Assembly (NCBI GenBank): GCA_021808185.1
Contig: JAKBCB010000001.1
Span: forward strand, 1 to 36,993
Reading direction: 5' to 3'
Origin: Pseudomonadota bacterium
GTDB lineage: Bacteria > Pseudomonadota > Alphaproteobacteria > Acetobacterales > Acetobacteraceae
DNA length: 36,993 nt
Numbering within the stretch: position 1 is the stretch's first letter; each line of letters starts with the position of its first letter. Made by a program: the position numbers and the translations under genes. This document shows positions 8,019 to 15,878 of the stretch, one piece after another. The notes under the pieces are model-generated. The model saw only the letters and a list, made by a program, of their open reading frames with translations. It had not been told where the DNA came from and ran no database searches.

Positions 8019-8479
8019 CGCGCGGGACAGCGGATCAGCGGGTTGGGGAATTCCTGGCAACCGGGAAAGACGATCTCGGTGTCGCTCAGCTTGCGCACGT
8101 GCAGCACGTCGTCGCTCTCGCAGCCGAAGCCGGCGGCCGGCTTGGGCTGGTCCAGCCCGAGCAGCCCGTTGCTGGTCGCCGCCAGCTCGCTGACCGCCGG
8201 GGAGAACTGGATGTCGGTCAGCCCCGCGGTTGTGCGCGCAGTGACGATCACGCGCTGGGTGAAATTCGGCTCGGTCAGCGAGGCGCGCAGCACCACGTCG
8301 CGGGTGAAGATCACCGTCGGCTGGCCGAGGCAGGCCTGCGCCGTCAGCCCCCCCGGCACCGGGAACAGCCCGCCCGTCCAGGAGCCGAACAGCCAGGAAT
8401 GCGGCCCGCCGCTCTGCGCGCGCGCCGCAACCGGCGGGAACAGCAGCAAGGCGGCCAGGAAGACAGCGGGACGGCACAT
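8015..8479 (-). CDS. Secreted hypothetical protein
   Basis: 154-residue protein with a clear Sec signal peptide (MCRPAVFLAALLLFPP, cleavage probably after VAARAQ near residue 21). The mature part has a WLFGSWTGGLFP stretch at its start, which is common in small exported proteins of alphaproteobacteria, and at least three cysteines (CLGQ, GCESDD, GCQEFP) that could form disulfides in the periplasm. The ATG at 8479 is chosen because it opens the signal peptide; the longer open frame upstream to 8581 has no such sense. First gene of a three-gene overlapping unit; function unknown. Confidence 0.8.
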   Translation of the reverse strand: MCRPAVFLAALLLFPPVAARAQSGGPHSWLFGSWTGGLFPVPGGLTAQACLGQPTVIFTRDVVLRASLTEPNFTQRVIVTARTTAGLTDIQFSPAVSELAATSNGLLGLDQPKPAAGFGCESDDVLHVRKLSDTEIVFPGCQEFPNPLIRCPAR

Positions 8480-8607
8480 CGTGAAAATTCCGAACGGTGG
8501 CGGACGCCGGACGATAGCGGGGTTCGCCGCCGCCGGGCCAGGGGGCGCGCGGCTGTTGCGCCCCATGGCCCCGCATGGCATGGCGGGCCGTCACCGAGGA
8601 GCGACGC

Positions 8608-9186
8608 ATGCTCGACCGCCTGTATCAGCGCGTCCTTGCCCTCTCCGCCAGCCGGCACGCGCCGTGGTGGCTGGCGCTGGTCAGCTTTGCCGAGGCGAGC
8701 TTCTTTCCCGTCCCGCCCGATGTGGTGCTGGTGCCGATGGCGCTGGCAAGGCCCGGGCTCGCGTGGCGCTATGCCGCCATCTGCACCGCGGCGAGCGTGG
8801 CCGGCGGCGCGCTCGGCTACCTGATCGGCTACGCGCTGTTCGACCAGCTCGCCGCCCCGCTGCTGCACGCCTACCACTACGACGCCGCCTTCGCCCGCTT
8901 CCAGGAAACCTATGCCAGGTGGGGGCTGTGGGTGATCCTGGTCAAAGGCCTGACGCCGATCCCGTACAAGATCGTCACCATCGCCTCGGGTGCCGCGAAA
9001 TTCGATTTCGCCGTGTTCATGGCGGCCAGCGCGGCGACGCGGGGCGCGCGCTTTTTCCTCGTCGCCACCCTGCTGCATTTTTATGGCGACCATGTGCGGG
9101 TGTTCATCGAGCGCCGCCTGACTCTCGTCACCTCCGCCATCGCCGTGGGCGTGGTCGGCGGCTTCGTGCTGCTGCGCTACCTGTGA
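8608..9186 (+). CDS. YqaA/DedA (VTT-domain) family membrane protein
   Basis: 192-residue multi-pass inner-membrane protein of the SNARE-associated/VTT family, YqaA-like subgroup. Typical pieces are visible: FAEASFFPVPPDVVLVPMAL near 28-46 (re-entrant loop with paired prolines), GGALGYLIGYALF near 70-82, and WVILVKGLTPIPYKIVTIASG near 107-127. DedA relatives act in lipid scrambling or membrane-potential maintenance. The ATG at 8608 is supported by GAGGA about eight bases upstream; an in-frame ATG at 8575 is less likely. Divergent from the secreted-protein gene at 8479. Confidence 0.9.
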   Translation: MLDRLYQRVLALSASRHAPWWLALVSFAEASFFPVPPDVVLVPMALARPGLAWRYAAICTAASVAGGALGYLIGYALFDQLAAPLLHAYHYDAAFARFQETYARWGLWVILVKGLTPIPYKIVTIASGAAKFDFAVFMAASAATRGARFFLVATLLHFYGDHVRVFIERRLTLVTSAIAVGVVGGFVLLRYL

Positions 9187-9265
9187 CGCGGCGGCGCCGC
9201 GGACCACGCGCGGCAATTACCAGCCAATCGACCTAATGTCTTATTTAGAATAATGTTGCCTTCAT

Positions 9266-9289
9266 GGCTATTGATATAAGTCAATAGCC
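9266..9289. promoter_or_regulatory. Perfect 9-bp inverted repeat in AT-rich upstream region
   Basis: GGCTATTGA (9266-9274), a 6-bp spacer TATAAG, then TCAATAGCC (9281-9289). It lies inside an AT-rich block (about 9226-9330) upstream of the PEP-CTERM gene, in a chromosome that is otherwise very GC-rich. It could be an operator for a dimeric regulator or an RNA hairpin; a TATAAC at 9308-9313 may be a -10 element, but no convincing -35 stands at the right distance. Confidence 0.5.
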
Positions 9290-9403
9290 GTTGATCATCA
9301 CATGCATTATAACATTTACGTTATCCGCCCAGCAACGCGGGCACCGGCGTCGGCGGCGTGGGCCTGATGTCCGCGCGGACCGAAGGGGGAGGGGGCTTGA
9401 TCA

Positions 9404-10063
9404 ATGCGAAATGTTCTCGGGCTGCTGCTGATGCTGGTGGGGGCGTTGCTCGGCACTGTCGCCACCGCCCACGCCACGGTGACGCTCGGCAACACGACCG
9501 TGGCCGACCAGTTCACCATCAACGAGCCCGGCGGGTGCATCGGCGGGTGCATTCCCATCGGCCAGGCCGGCTACATCGTCAACACCACCGCGCCGAACAT
9601 GATCGTCTCGGCCGGCGAGTACAAGTTTACCTTCCTTGGCGCCGGCGACTCCTTCCTGCCCAACATGTTCAGCGTGGCCGGCGGCGGGACGTTCTGTAGC
9701 CAGGCCGTGGCCGGCTGCAATGGCGGCGTGGCGTCGGTGATCGGCAGTTCGTTCGTGATGAACCTCGCCGCCGGCGACATCCCGTTCACGTTCACGGCCG
9801 ACGTGGGCGGCACCGCATGCCAGATCAGCAATAGTTCCACGACCAATGCCCTGCCGAACACCGGCTGCGCCTCGTATTTCGTGGGCCTGGGCAGCGGCGG
9901 CGTGGGCTATATCGGCCTGACCGATCAGGCATATCCCGGCGATCACGATTTTCAGGATCTCGCCGTGATGGTGCGGGGCGTGCCGGAGCCGGCAAGTCTC
10001 GCGCTGTTCGGCACGGCCTTGACCGGGCTGCTGATGCTGCGCCGCCGCCACGGCAGCATCTGA
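9404..10063 (+). CDS. PEP-CTERM sorting domain-containing surface protein
   Basis: 219-residue exported protein: Sec signal peptide at 1-24 (LGLLLMLVGALLGTVATAHA), a beta-rich body with six or more cysteines and many Gly/Ser/Thr/Asn residues, and a C-terminal PEP-CTERM signal from about 193: VPEPASLALFG, hydrophobic helix, then RRR. PEP-CTERM proteins are processed by an exosortase (EpsH/XrtA type) and often belong to extracellular polysaccharide matrices; no exosortase gene is in this window. A long purine tract (9382-9395) is the ribosome binding site for the ATG at 9404. The gene is monocistronic, bounded by an AT-rich upstream region and a strong terminator. Confidence 0.9.
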   Translation: MRNVLGLLLMLVGALLGTVATAHATVTLGNTTVADQFTINEPGGCIGGCIPIGQAGYIVNTTAPNMIVSAGEYKFTFLGAGDSFLPNMFSVAGGGTFCSQAVAGCNGGVASVIGSSFVMNLAAGDIPFTFTADVGGTACQISNSSTTNALPNTGCASYFVGLGSGGVGYIGLTDQAYPGDHDFQDLAVMVRGVPEPASLALFGTALTGLLMLRRRHGSI

Positions 10064-10081
10064 GCCCCCCGCAGGTGGCCC

Positions 10082-10108
10082 GGGCGCGCGGTTCGCCGCG
10101 CGCCCTTT
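10082..10108 (+). terminator. Rho-independent terminator after the PEP-CTERM gene
   Basis: A perfect 10-bp GC stem (10082-10091 with 10096-10105) closed by a TTCG tetraloop and followed by TTT. It lies 19 bp after the stop codon. Confidence 0.85.
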
Positions 10109-10127
10109 CGGCTGTCTTAATGCCCCC

Positions 10128-10328
10128 CTACTGCCCCACCGGCGCGCAGTTGGTGCGCCCCGCCATCACGCAATCCTGAATCCGACCGCTCTGGTGCAGC
10201 GCGCGGCTGAGCCAGAACGCGCCCACCACCAGCACGACCACCACGATCAACGCGATCAGCGCGCCCCGTCGCGGCGGCTGGTCCTCGGCGGCGGTGTCCT
10301 GCGGGGCATTGTCGGTCGGATCGGTCAT
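10128..10328 (-). CDS. Small single-pass membrane protein
   Basis: 66-residue protein beginning MTDPTDNAPQDTAAED. A charged N-terminus is followed by one strong membrane helix at about 23-44 (ALIALIVVVVLVVGAFWLSRAL) and a short tail with two cysteines (QDCVMAGRTNCAPVGQ). The tail resembles small inner-membrane proteins whose C-terminus lies in the periplasm. The ATG at 10328 gives the sensible topology; upstream in-frame codons to 10406 would run into the divergent hydrolase gene. Function unknown. Confidence 0.7.
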   Translation of the reverse strand: MTDPTDNAPQDTAAEDQPPRRGALIALIVVVVLVVGAFWLSRALHQSGRIQDCVMAGRTNCAPVGQ

Positions 10329-10387
10329 GGCACCAGCGCGCGGGTTCGGTTGACAGAGTAGGAGTCGGACGGGCACGCCATTGCCGC

Positions 10388-11239
10388 ATGGTCCTCGCGC
10401 GCGCAATCGCCGGTCTGTTCGCCCTGCTGGTCCTCGCCGCCGGCCCCGCCCGCGCGGCCGACCGGTGGTTCCTCACCAGCGACGGCGTGCGGCTGCATTA
10501 TATCGAGGCGGGCGCCGGGCGCACCATAGTACTGGTGCCCGGCTGGACCATGCCGGCCTGGATCTTCGACGCGCAGATCGCCGATTTCTCCCGCCAGTAT
10601 CATGTCGTCGCGCTCGACCCGCGCGGCCAGGGCGAGAGCGACATCGCACGCGGCGGTTACGACCAGGACCGGCGCGGCGAGGATATTTCCGAACTGATCC
10701 GCCATGTCTCGACAACGCCCGTGCTGCTGGTCGGCTGGTCGCTCGGGGTGCTCGACAGCCTCGCCTACATCCACAATTCGGGCGACGCCGCCATCGCCGG
10801 CCTCGTGCTGGTGGACAATTCCGTGGGCGAGGACCCGCCGCCCGCGCCCTCCCGCCACCCCACGCACGCCTCTCGGCACCTGCCGCGTGCGACGATGATG
10901 CGGAATTTCGTCCGCGGCATGTTCCGCGCGCCGCAGCCGCCCGCCTATCTGGCGCACCTGACGCAGGCGTGCCTGCGCACGCCGGAATACGCGGCCTCCG
11001 AATTGCTGTCCTATCCGGTGCCGCGCACCTACTGGAAGGAAGCGGTGTACTCGACGGCGCATCCCGTGCTGTACATCGTCCGCCCGGGTCTCGCGGGGCA
11101 GGCGGAGAACCTGCGGCTGCACCATCCGGCGGCGGAATCGGTGGTCCTCCAGGGTGTCGGCCACGCGCTGTTCGTCGATGACCCGCGCAAGTTCGACGCG
11201 CTGGTGCGCGACTTCATCCGCCGGCGCGTGTGGCCGTGA
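10388..11239 (+). CDS. Exported alpha/beta hydrolase
   Basis: 283-residue alpha/beta-hydrolase with an N-terminal signal peptide (IAGLFALLVLAAGPARAAD, about 1-24), so it probably acts in the periplasm. Oxyanion motif PGWTMPAW near 51-58, nucleophile elbow GWSLG with S118, and a histidine near 259 in GVGHALFVDDP form the expected triad. Its substrate is unknown. The next gene begins before its stop codon (GTG starts at 11230 or 11236), which suggests translational coupling with the large membrane protein. Confidence 0.88.
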   Translation: MVLARAIAGLFALLVLAAGPARAADRWFLTSDGVRLHYIEAGAGRTIVLVPGWTMPAWIFDAQIADFSRQYHVVALDPRGQGESDIARGGYDQDRRGEDISELIRHVSTTPVLLVGWSLGVLDSLAYIHNSGDAAIAGLVLVDNSVGEDPPPAPSRHPTHASRHLPRATMMRNFVRGMFRAPQPPAYLAHLTQACLRTPEYAASELLSYPVPRTYWKEAVYSTAHPVLYIVRPGLAGQAENLRLHHPAAESVVLQGVGHALFVDDPRKFDALVRDFIRRRVWP

Positions 11240-13671
11240 TCCCTGCCCGCTTCGGCCTGCTGCCGCTGTTCCTGGTCTCGCTCGGCAGCCTCGGGTTCGA
11301 GATCGCGCTGACCCGCTACTTCGCCGTCGCGAAATGGTCGGAGTATGGCTACTGGGTCATCTCCATCGTGCTCGCCGGCTTCGCACTGAGCGGCGTGGTG
11401 CTGGCCCTGGCGCGGGACTGGTTCGCCCGGCGCGGGCCGATCCTGCTGGCGTGGCTGCCGGCGGCGCTGATCCTGGCGGCGGCGGGCGGCTATCACCTCG
11501 TCACCACCAACCCGTTCAATCCGCTGCAATTGCAGAACCAGGCGACCTATGCGCCGCAGTTGTGGAACATCGCCGGGTACTATGCCTGTCTGCTGCCGTT
11601 CTTCTTCCTGACCGGCGTGTTCGTCAGCCTGAGCTTCGTGCTCAACCCCACCCGCATCGGCCGCGTCTACGGGGCCGATCTGACCGGCGCCGGCGCCGGC
11701 GCGCTGCTGGTGCTCGCGCTGATGGCGTTCGTGCATCCGTTCGACCTCGCGGCCTGCCTGCTGGTGCCGCTGGCGCTCGCAGCCCTGGCCAACCGCAAGG
11801 CCGTGCCGCTGCTCGCGGCGGTCGTGGCGCTGCTCGCCGGCGAGGCGCTCCTGCTCGGCGACAACGAGGCCGCGTTCAACGACTTCAAGGCGATCTACGC
11901 GCCGCTGCACGTCCCGGACTCGAAAACCCTCGCGGAAATCCGCTCGCCGCGCGGCCTGTACATGCTGCTCGACGACTTCACCGAGCGGGTGGATACCGAC
12001 GTCTCCAACGATGCCGGAATGCTCGGCCTGCCCGGTCCGCCGACCACGCTCGGCCTGTACCGCGACGGCAACCGCATCGCAGCGCTGCCGAAGCCGCCCG
12101 GCGCCAGTGCCACCTATGCCGGGGCCACGCTCGCCGCCCTGCCCTACGCGCTGCTCGTGCATCCGCGCGTGCTGCTCGCCGGCGCCTCCGGCGGCTTCCG
12201 CATCGCCGAGGCACGCGCGCTGGGCGCTGCCTCCGTGCTGGCGCTGGAGCCGGAGCCGATCCTGCGCGGCGCGCTGCGCGAGGGGCTGGCGACCTCCCCG
12301 GCCTTGCCGCCGGACCCGTCGGTGGCGATTTCGGCCGCAAGTCCCATCGCCGCCGTCGCGGGCGGGCAGACCTTCGACCTGATCGACATCTCCGCCGATT
12401 TCCTCGATTCGGGCGAGGCCAACGCCACCGCCTTCGCCGCCGAGGCGCTGGCAGCCGATCTGCGCGCGCTGGCACCCGGCGGCATCGTCTCCATTCCCGT
12501 CTCGATCCGCGAATTTCCCGCCTATGCCGTGCGCATGCTGGCAACCGCGCGGGCGGCGCTGCTGGCCCTTGGCATCGCCGATCCCGCGTCGCATGTCCTG
12601 GTGTATCGCTCGGCCTGGAACGTGCGCATCCTGCTCTCGCCGCGCGCATTCGGCCCGGAGCGGATCGCGGCGGCCCGGAAGTTCTGCGACGACCGCTCGT
12701 TCGATCTCTCGTTCTACCCCGGCATCGACGTCGCCGCCGCGCGCGCCGGCATCTACAACGACCTGCCGGACGTCTCGTTCGAGGCCGGCGAAGTTACCTC
12801 CGGGGACGGCGCGCACGACGCCATCGCCGACGAGGCGGGCGCGGTGCTGGCGGGGCAGGACACCGCCTCCTCGCGCAGCTTCAACCTCGCGCCCATCACC
12901 TACGACCGGCCGGCCTACTACGCGGTGCTGCGGCTCGATCGCCTCGGCACGCTGCTGCGCCGGCTGGAATTGCTGCCGCAGGCGGAGATCGGGCCGCTGG
13001 TCAATCTGGCCGTGCTGGCGCAGGCGCTGGTGATCGCGGCCCTGGTGCTGGCCGTGCCGCTGCTCGGCCACGGGCGCATCAGGGCACCCGGCGTGGGCAC
13101 GCTGCGGGCCGCGACGTATTTCGCGGCGCTCGGCCTCGGCTTCTTGTTCATCGAGATCTTCTTCATCGAGCGCGCCAGCTTCTACCTCAACGACCGCACC
13201 AGCGCGTTTGCCCTGGTGCTTACCGCCATGCTGATCTTCTCCGGCCTGGGCTCGATGCTGGCCGGGCGCTTCTCGGCCAATCCGCGCCGGGGCGTGGCGC
13301 TGGCGTGCGGCGTGGTGGTGGCGTGGTGTGCCGCGATGTGGCTCGGCTTGCAGCCGATGCTGCTAGCCAGCCTCGGCTGGCCGTTCCTGGTCCGCGCGCT
13401 GGTGGTGCTGGGCCTGCTCGCACCGGTCTCGGTCGCGCTCGGGCTGCCCTTCCCGCTCGGCCTGTCGCGCGCCGGCTCCGGTGCGTTCCTGCCCTGGGCC
13501 TGGGCGCTGAACGGCGCGTTCTCCGTGGTGTCCACGCCACTGGCCAACCTGATCGCGACACAGCGGGGCTATGACGGGGTTCTGTTGCTCGCGTTGTTGC
13601 TGTATCTGCTGTGCATAATCGTTTTCCCGAGTTCGAGGACCACCCAGTGGCAGGACGCCTCCGCCCCCTGA
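11230..13671 (+). CDS. Spermidine-synthase-like multi-pass membrane protein
   Basis: 813-residue protein with a membrane part at each end: about five or six helices in residues 1-215 and several more from about 595 to 800, including GLGFLFIEIFFIERASFYL. In between lies a soluble alpha/beta region with a possible SAM-binding motif, VLLAGASGGFRIAEARALGA (about 312-331), followed by VLALEPEP. This is the architecture of membrane-embedded spermidine-synthase-like proteins, which are mostly uncharacterised and need not make polyamines. GTG 11230 is given; GTG 11236 (GTGA overlap with the hydrolase stop) is equally possible. The following methyltransferase gene starts inside this one. Confidence 0.8.
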   Translation: MAVIPARFGLLPLFLVSLGSLGFEIALTRYFAVAKWSEYGYWVISIVLAGFALSGVVLALARDWFARRGPILLAWLPAALILAAAGGYHLVTTNPFNPLQLQNQATYAPQLWNIAGYYACLLPFFFLTGVFVSLSFVLNPTRIGRVYGADLTGAGAGALLVLALMAFVHPFDLAACLLVPLALAALANRKAVPLLAAVVALLAGEALLLGDNEAAFNDFKAIYAPLHVPDSKTLAEIRSPRGLYMLLDDFTERVDTDVSNDAGMLGLPGPPTTLGLYRDGNRIAALPKPPGASATYAGATLAALPYALLVHPRVLLAGASGGFRIAEARALGAASVLALEPEPILRGALREGLATSPALPPDPSVAISAASPIAAVAGGQTFDLIDISADFLDSGEANATAFAAEALAADLRALAPGGIVSIPVSIREFPAYAVRMLATARAALLALGIADPASHVLVYRSAWNVRILLSPRAFGPERIAAARKFCDDRSFDLSFYPGIDVAAARAGIYNDLPDVSFEAGEVTSGDGAHDAIADEAGAVLAGQDTASSRSFNLAPITYDRPAYYAVLRLDRLGTLLRRLELLPQAEIGPLVNLAVLAQALVIAALVLAVPLLGHGRIRAPGVGTLRAATYFAALGLGFLFIEIFFIERASFYLNDRTSAFALVLTAMLIFSGLGSMLAGRFSANPRRGVALACGVVVAWCAAMWLGLQPMLLASLGWPFLVRALVVLGLLAPVSVALGLPFPLGLSRAGSGAFLPWAWALNGAFSVVSTPLANLIATQRGYDGVLLLALLLYLLCIIVFPSSRTTQWQDASAP
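13635..13639 (+). promoter_or_regulatory. Ribosome binding site deciding the methyltransferase start
   Basis: GAGGA lies seven bases before the GTG at 13647 and within the end of the preceding gene. It favours that codon over the ATG at 13611, which has no such site. Confidence 0.6.
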
Positions 13672-14561
13672 GCCGCCGAGACCTGCTTGCGGCATCGCTC
13701 GCCGCCCCCGCGCTGTTGACGGGGCCCGCGCGCGCCGCCAGCACCAGCCCGCTGCCGGCATGGAATCGCAAGACCTACGAGGAGGCGATGGCGCGCTCCG
13801 GCCGCCCCGTCTCGCTGACGGACGCGCAGTTCGAGGCGATCCAGGCGCGCAAGCCGGCCGCCATCAAGCGCATCGCGCAATACCTGAAGGACCATCTCGG
13901 CCACGCCGATCCCGCGGTGCTCCAGGCGTTCGAGGCGGTGCCGCGCGAGTATTTCCACTACATGTACGAGGGCCACCACTCGACCGGCGGCGACGCCTAC
14001 GAAGACAACCCCAAGCCCTGGGCGCTCGGCTACGGCTCGGCGCTGTCGGACTATCTGGGCCAGGCCTACATGACCCAGGTGTGCAAGCCGGGCCCAGAGG
14101 ACGTGACGCTGGAGATCGGCACCGGCAGCGGCTTCCAAAGCTCGCTGCTCAGCCGCATCGTCAAGCAGGCCTACTCGATCGAGATCATCGAGCCGCTGGG
14201 CAAGGCGGTCGGCAAGATCTTCGCCCCGCTCGGCTACGACAACATCCAGACCCGCGTCGGCGACGGCTATTACGGCTGGCCGGAGGTCGCGGGCGGCTTC
14301 GACATCATCATCGTCACCTGTGCCGCGCAGTACGCGCCGCCGGACCTGTTCAAGCAGCTCAAGCCCGGCGGGCGGATGCTGATCCCCATCGGCCAGCCGT
14401 TCAAGCGCGGCCAGTTTTTGTATGTCTATACCAAGGATGCCGAGGGGAAAGTGCATTCCCGCAAGGATGTGGGCGTCTTCTTCATCCCGATGACCGGCGC
14501 GATGATGAAGAATCCGCAGCCCGCCCCCGCCGCGCCGGCGGTGACCAACACCAACGGGTGA
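13647..14561 (+). CDS. Tat-exported protein-L-isoaspartate O-methyltransferase homologue
   Basis: 304-residue protein combining a twin-arginine signal (SRRDLLAASLAAPALLTG, R10-R11, cleavage near ARAA around 31) with a PCMT-type methyltransferase domain. SAM motif I reads LEIGTGSGFQ at 155-164, then SIEIIEPLG, and the substrate-side motif appears as YGSALSDYLGQAYMTQV in place of the usual GQTISQP. PCMTs repair isoaspartate in aged proteins using cytoplasmic SAM, so a Tat-exported version raises the question of where SAM comes from. The domain is about 90 residues longer than E. coli Pcm. The GTG at 13647 is chosen by its ribosome binding site; the gene overlaps the membrane-protein gene by 25 bp. 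Confidence 0.85.
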   Translation: MAGRLRPLSRRDLLAASLAAPALLTGPARAASTSPLPAWNRKTYEEAMARSGRPVSLTDAQFEAIQARKPAAIKRIAQYLKDHLGHADPAVLQAFEAVPREYFHYMYEGHHSTGGDAYEDNPKPWALGYGSALSDYLGQAYMTQVCKPGPEDVTLEIGTGSGFQSSLLSRIVKQAYSIEIIEPLGKAVGKIFAPLGYDNIQTRVGDGYYGWPEVAGGFDIIIVTCAAQYAPPDLFKQLKPGGRMLIPIGQPFKRGQFLYVYTKDAEGKVHSRKDVGVFFIPMTGAMMKNPQPAPAAPAVTNTNG

Positions 14562-14593
14562 CAGCCCGGCCGCGAACCAAACGGCCTTCGCTC

Positions 14594-14616
14594 CCCCCTC
14601 CCCTCGCGGGAGGGGG
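14594..14616. repeat. GC-rich hairpin, CCCCCTCCC/GGGAGGGGG
   Basis: A 9-bp perfect stem with a 5-base loop (CTCGC), lying between the methyltransferase and the flavoenzyme genes. This CCCTCCC-CTCGC-GGGAGGG type is a common dispersed intergenic element in GC-rich alphaproteobacteria. It may also end transcription, though there is only a short CTT after it rather than a T-run. Confidence 0.6.
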
Positions 14617-14700
14617 CTTGCTGCTCCACCCGGTGCATCCGCGTTGCGAGGAGCCTCCGCGCCCCTTGCCCCCATGCTGCGCGTGCGAGATGATCCGCGC

Positions 14701-15828
14701 ATGAGCACACCGGACACCTACAGCTTCGAGGCCGTGGTGATCGGCGCCGGGATCGCGGGCGCCACCGCCGCCGCCCACCTCGCCGCCGACCGGCGCGTGG
14801 CACTGGTCGAGGCGGAGGAGAGTGCCGGCTACCACTCCACCGGCCGCTCGGCCGCGATCTGGATTCTCAATTACGGCCCGCCCGACGTGCAGGCGATGAC
14901 CGGCGCCTCGCGCCCGTTTTTCGAGAACCCGCCGCCGGGTTTTTCCGACACGCCGCTGATGGCGCGGCGCGGGGCGATGTTCCTCGCCCCCGCCGATCAG
15001 GTGGAGGCGCTGCACGCGCTGATGGCCACCGGCAGCCAGCTCAAGGAGATCTCGCCAGAGGCGGCGCGCGCCCGCGTACCCGCGATCCGGCCGGGCTACG
15101 CCGTCGCCGCCGCGATCGAGGACGACGCGTTCGACATGGACGTGGCCGCGCTGCATCAGGGCTTCCTGCGGCAGGTGCGCGCGGCGGGCGGCACCCTCGC
15201 GCTGCGCAGCCGGGCCGGGAAAATCGAGCGGCGCCACGGGCTGTGGCATGTCGAGGTCAGCACCGGGGCGGTGTTCTCCGCCCCTGTCGTGGTCAACGCC
15301 GCCGGCGCCTGGGGCGACGTGGTGGGCAAGATCGCGGGCGCGACCCCGCTCGGCCTGCAACCCCGGCGCCGCACCGGCGTCATCATCGACCCCGCGCCCT
15401 GGCACGTCACCGACTGGCCGATGGTCAACGACGTAAGCCACACCTGGTACATCCGGCCGGAGGCGCGCACGAAGCTGATGGTCTCCCCGGCGGACGAAAC
15501 CCCGGTCGATCCGCAGGACATCCAGCCCGACGAACTCGACATCGCCATCGCCATCGACAGCATGCAGCAGGCATTGGACATCGAGGTCCGCCGCGTCGAA
15601 CATTCCTGGGCCGGCCTGCGCAGTTTCGTGCCCGACCGCAGTTTCGCGCTCGGCTGGGACGCGAAGGCGGAGGGGTTTTTCTGGTGCATCGGCCAGGGGG
15701 GTTACGGCATCCAGACCTCGCCGGCCGCCGGCCGGCTGGTGGCCGATCTGGTGGCCGGGCGCGACCCTGGCGAACTTGGCCGGATTCTTGCGAAGATCGA
15801 TCCGCGTCGCTTCGCCGCGGCGCCGTAG
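14701..15828 (+). CDS. D-arginine dehydrogenase-like FAD-dependent oxidoreductase (DauA/DAO family)
   Basis: 375-residue flavoenzyme of the D-amino-acid oxidase family. FAD motif VVIGAGIAGATAA at 12-24, then GYHSTGRSAA near 42-51, and the family C-terminal IGQGGYGIQTSPAAG. From memory the sequence follows Pseudomonas aeruginosa DauA closely over its length (YHSTGRSAA, PLGLQPRRR, EHSWAGLRSFVPD, GFFWCIGQGGYGIQTS), so oxidation of D-arginine or related D-amino acids to 2-ketoacids is the best guess. The usual partner genes (dauB, dauR) are not adjacent. The ATG at 14701 puts the FAD motif at the right distance from the N-terminus. Confidence 0.85.
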   Translation: MSTPDTYSFEAVVIGAGIAGATAAAHLAADRRVALVEAEESAGYHSTGRSAAIWILNYGPPDVQAMTGASRPFFENPPPGFSDTPLMARRGAMFLAPADQVEALHALMATGSQLKEISPEAARARVPAIRPGYAVAAAIEDDAFDMDVAALHQGFLRQVRAAGGTLALRSRAGKIERRHGLWHVEVSTGAVFSAPVVVNAAGAWGDVVGKIAGATPLGLQPRRRTGVIIDPAPWHVTDWPMVNDVSHTWYIRPEARTKLMVSPADETPVDPQDIQPDELDIAIAIDSMQQALDIEVRRVEHSWAGLRSFVPDRSFALGWDAKAEGFFWCIGQGGYGIQTSPAAGRLVADLVAGRDPGELGRILAKIDPRRFAAAP

Positions 15829-15878
15829 CCTCTCGCCTGCGTTCCCGACGCCCCCACACCACCGGACGGTCCCGCCCG

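Noticed and set aside
11029..13071. A 680-codon open frame on the minus strand
   Set aside because: Gln/Arg/Gly-rich shadow of the spermidine-synthase-like gene; no family resemblance.
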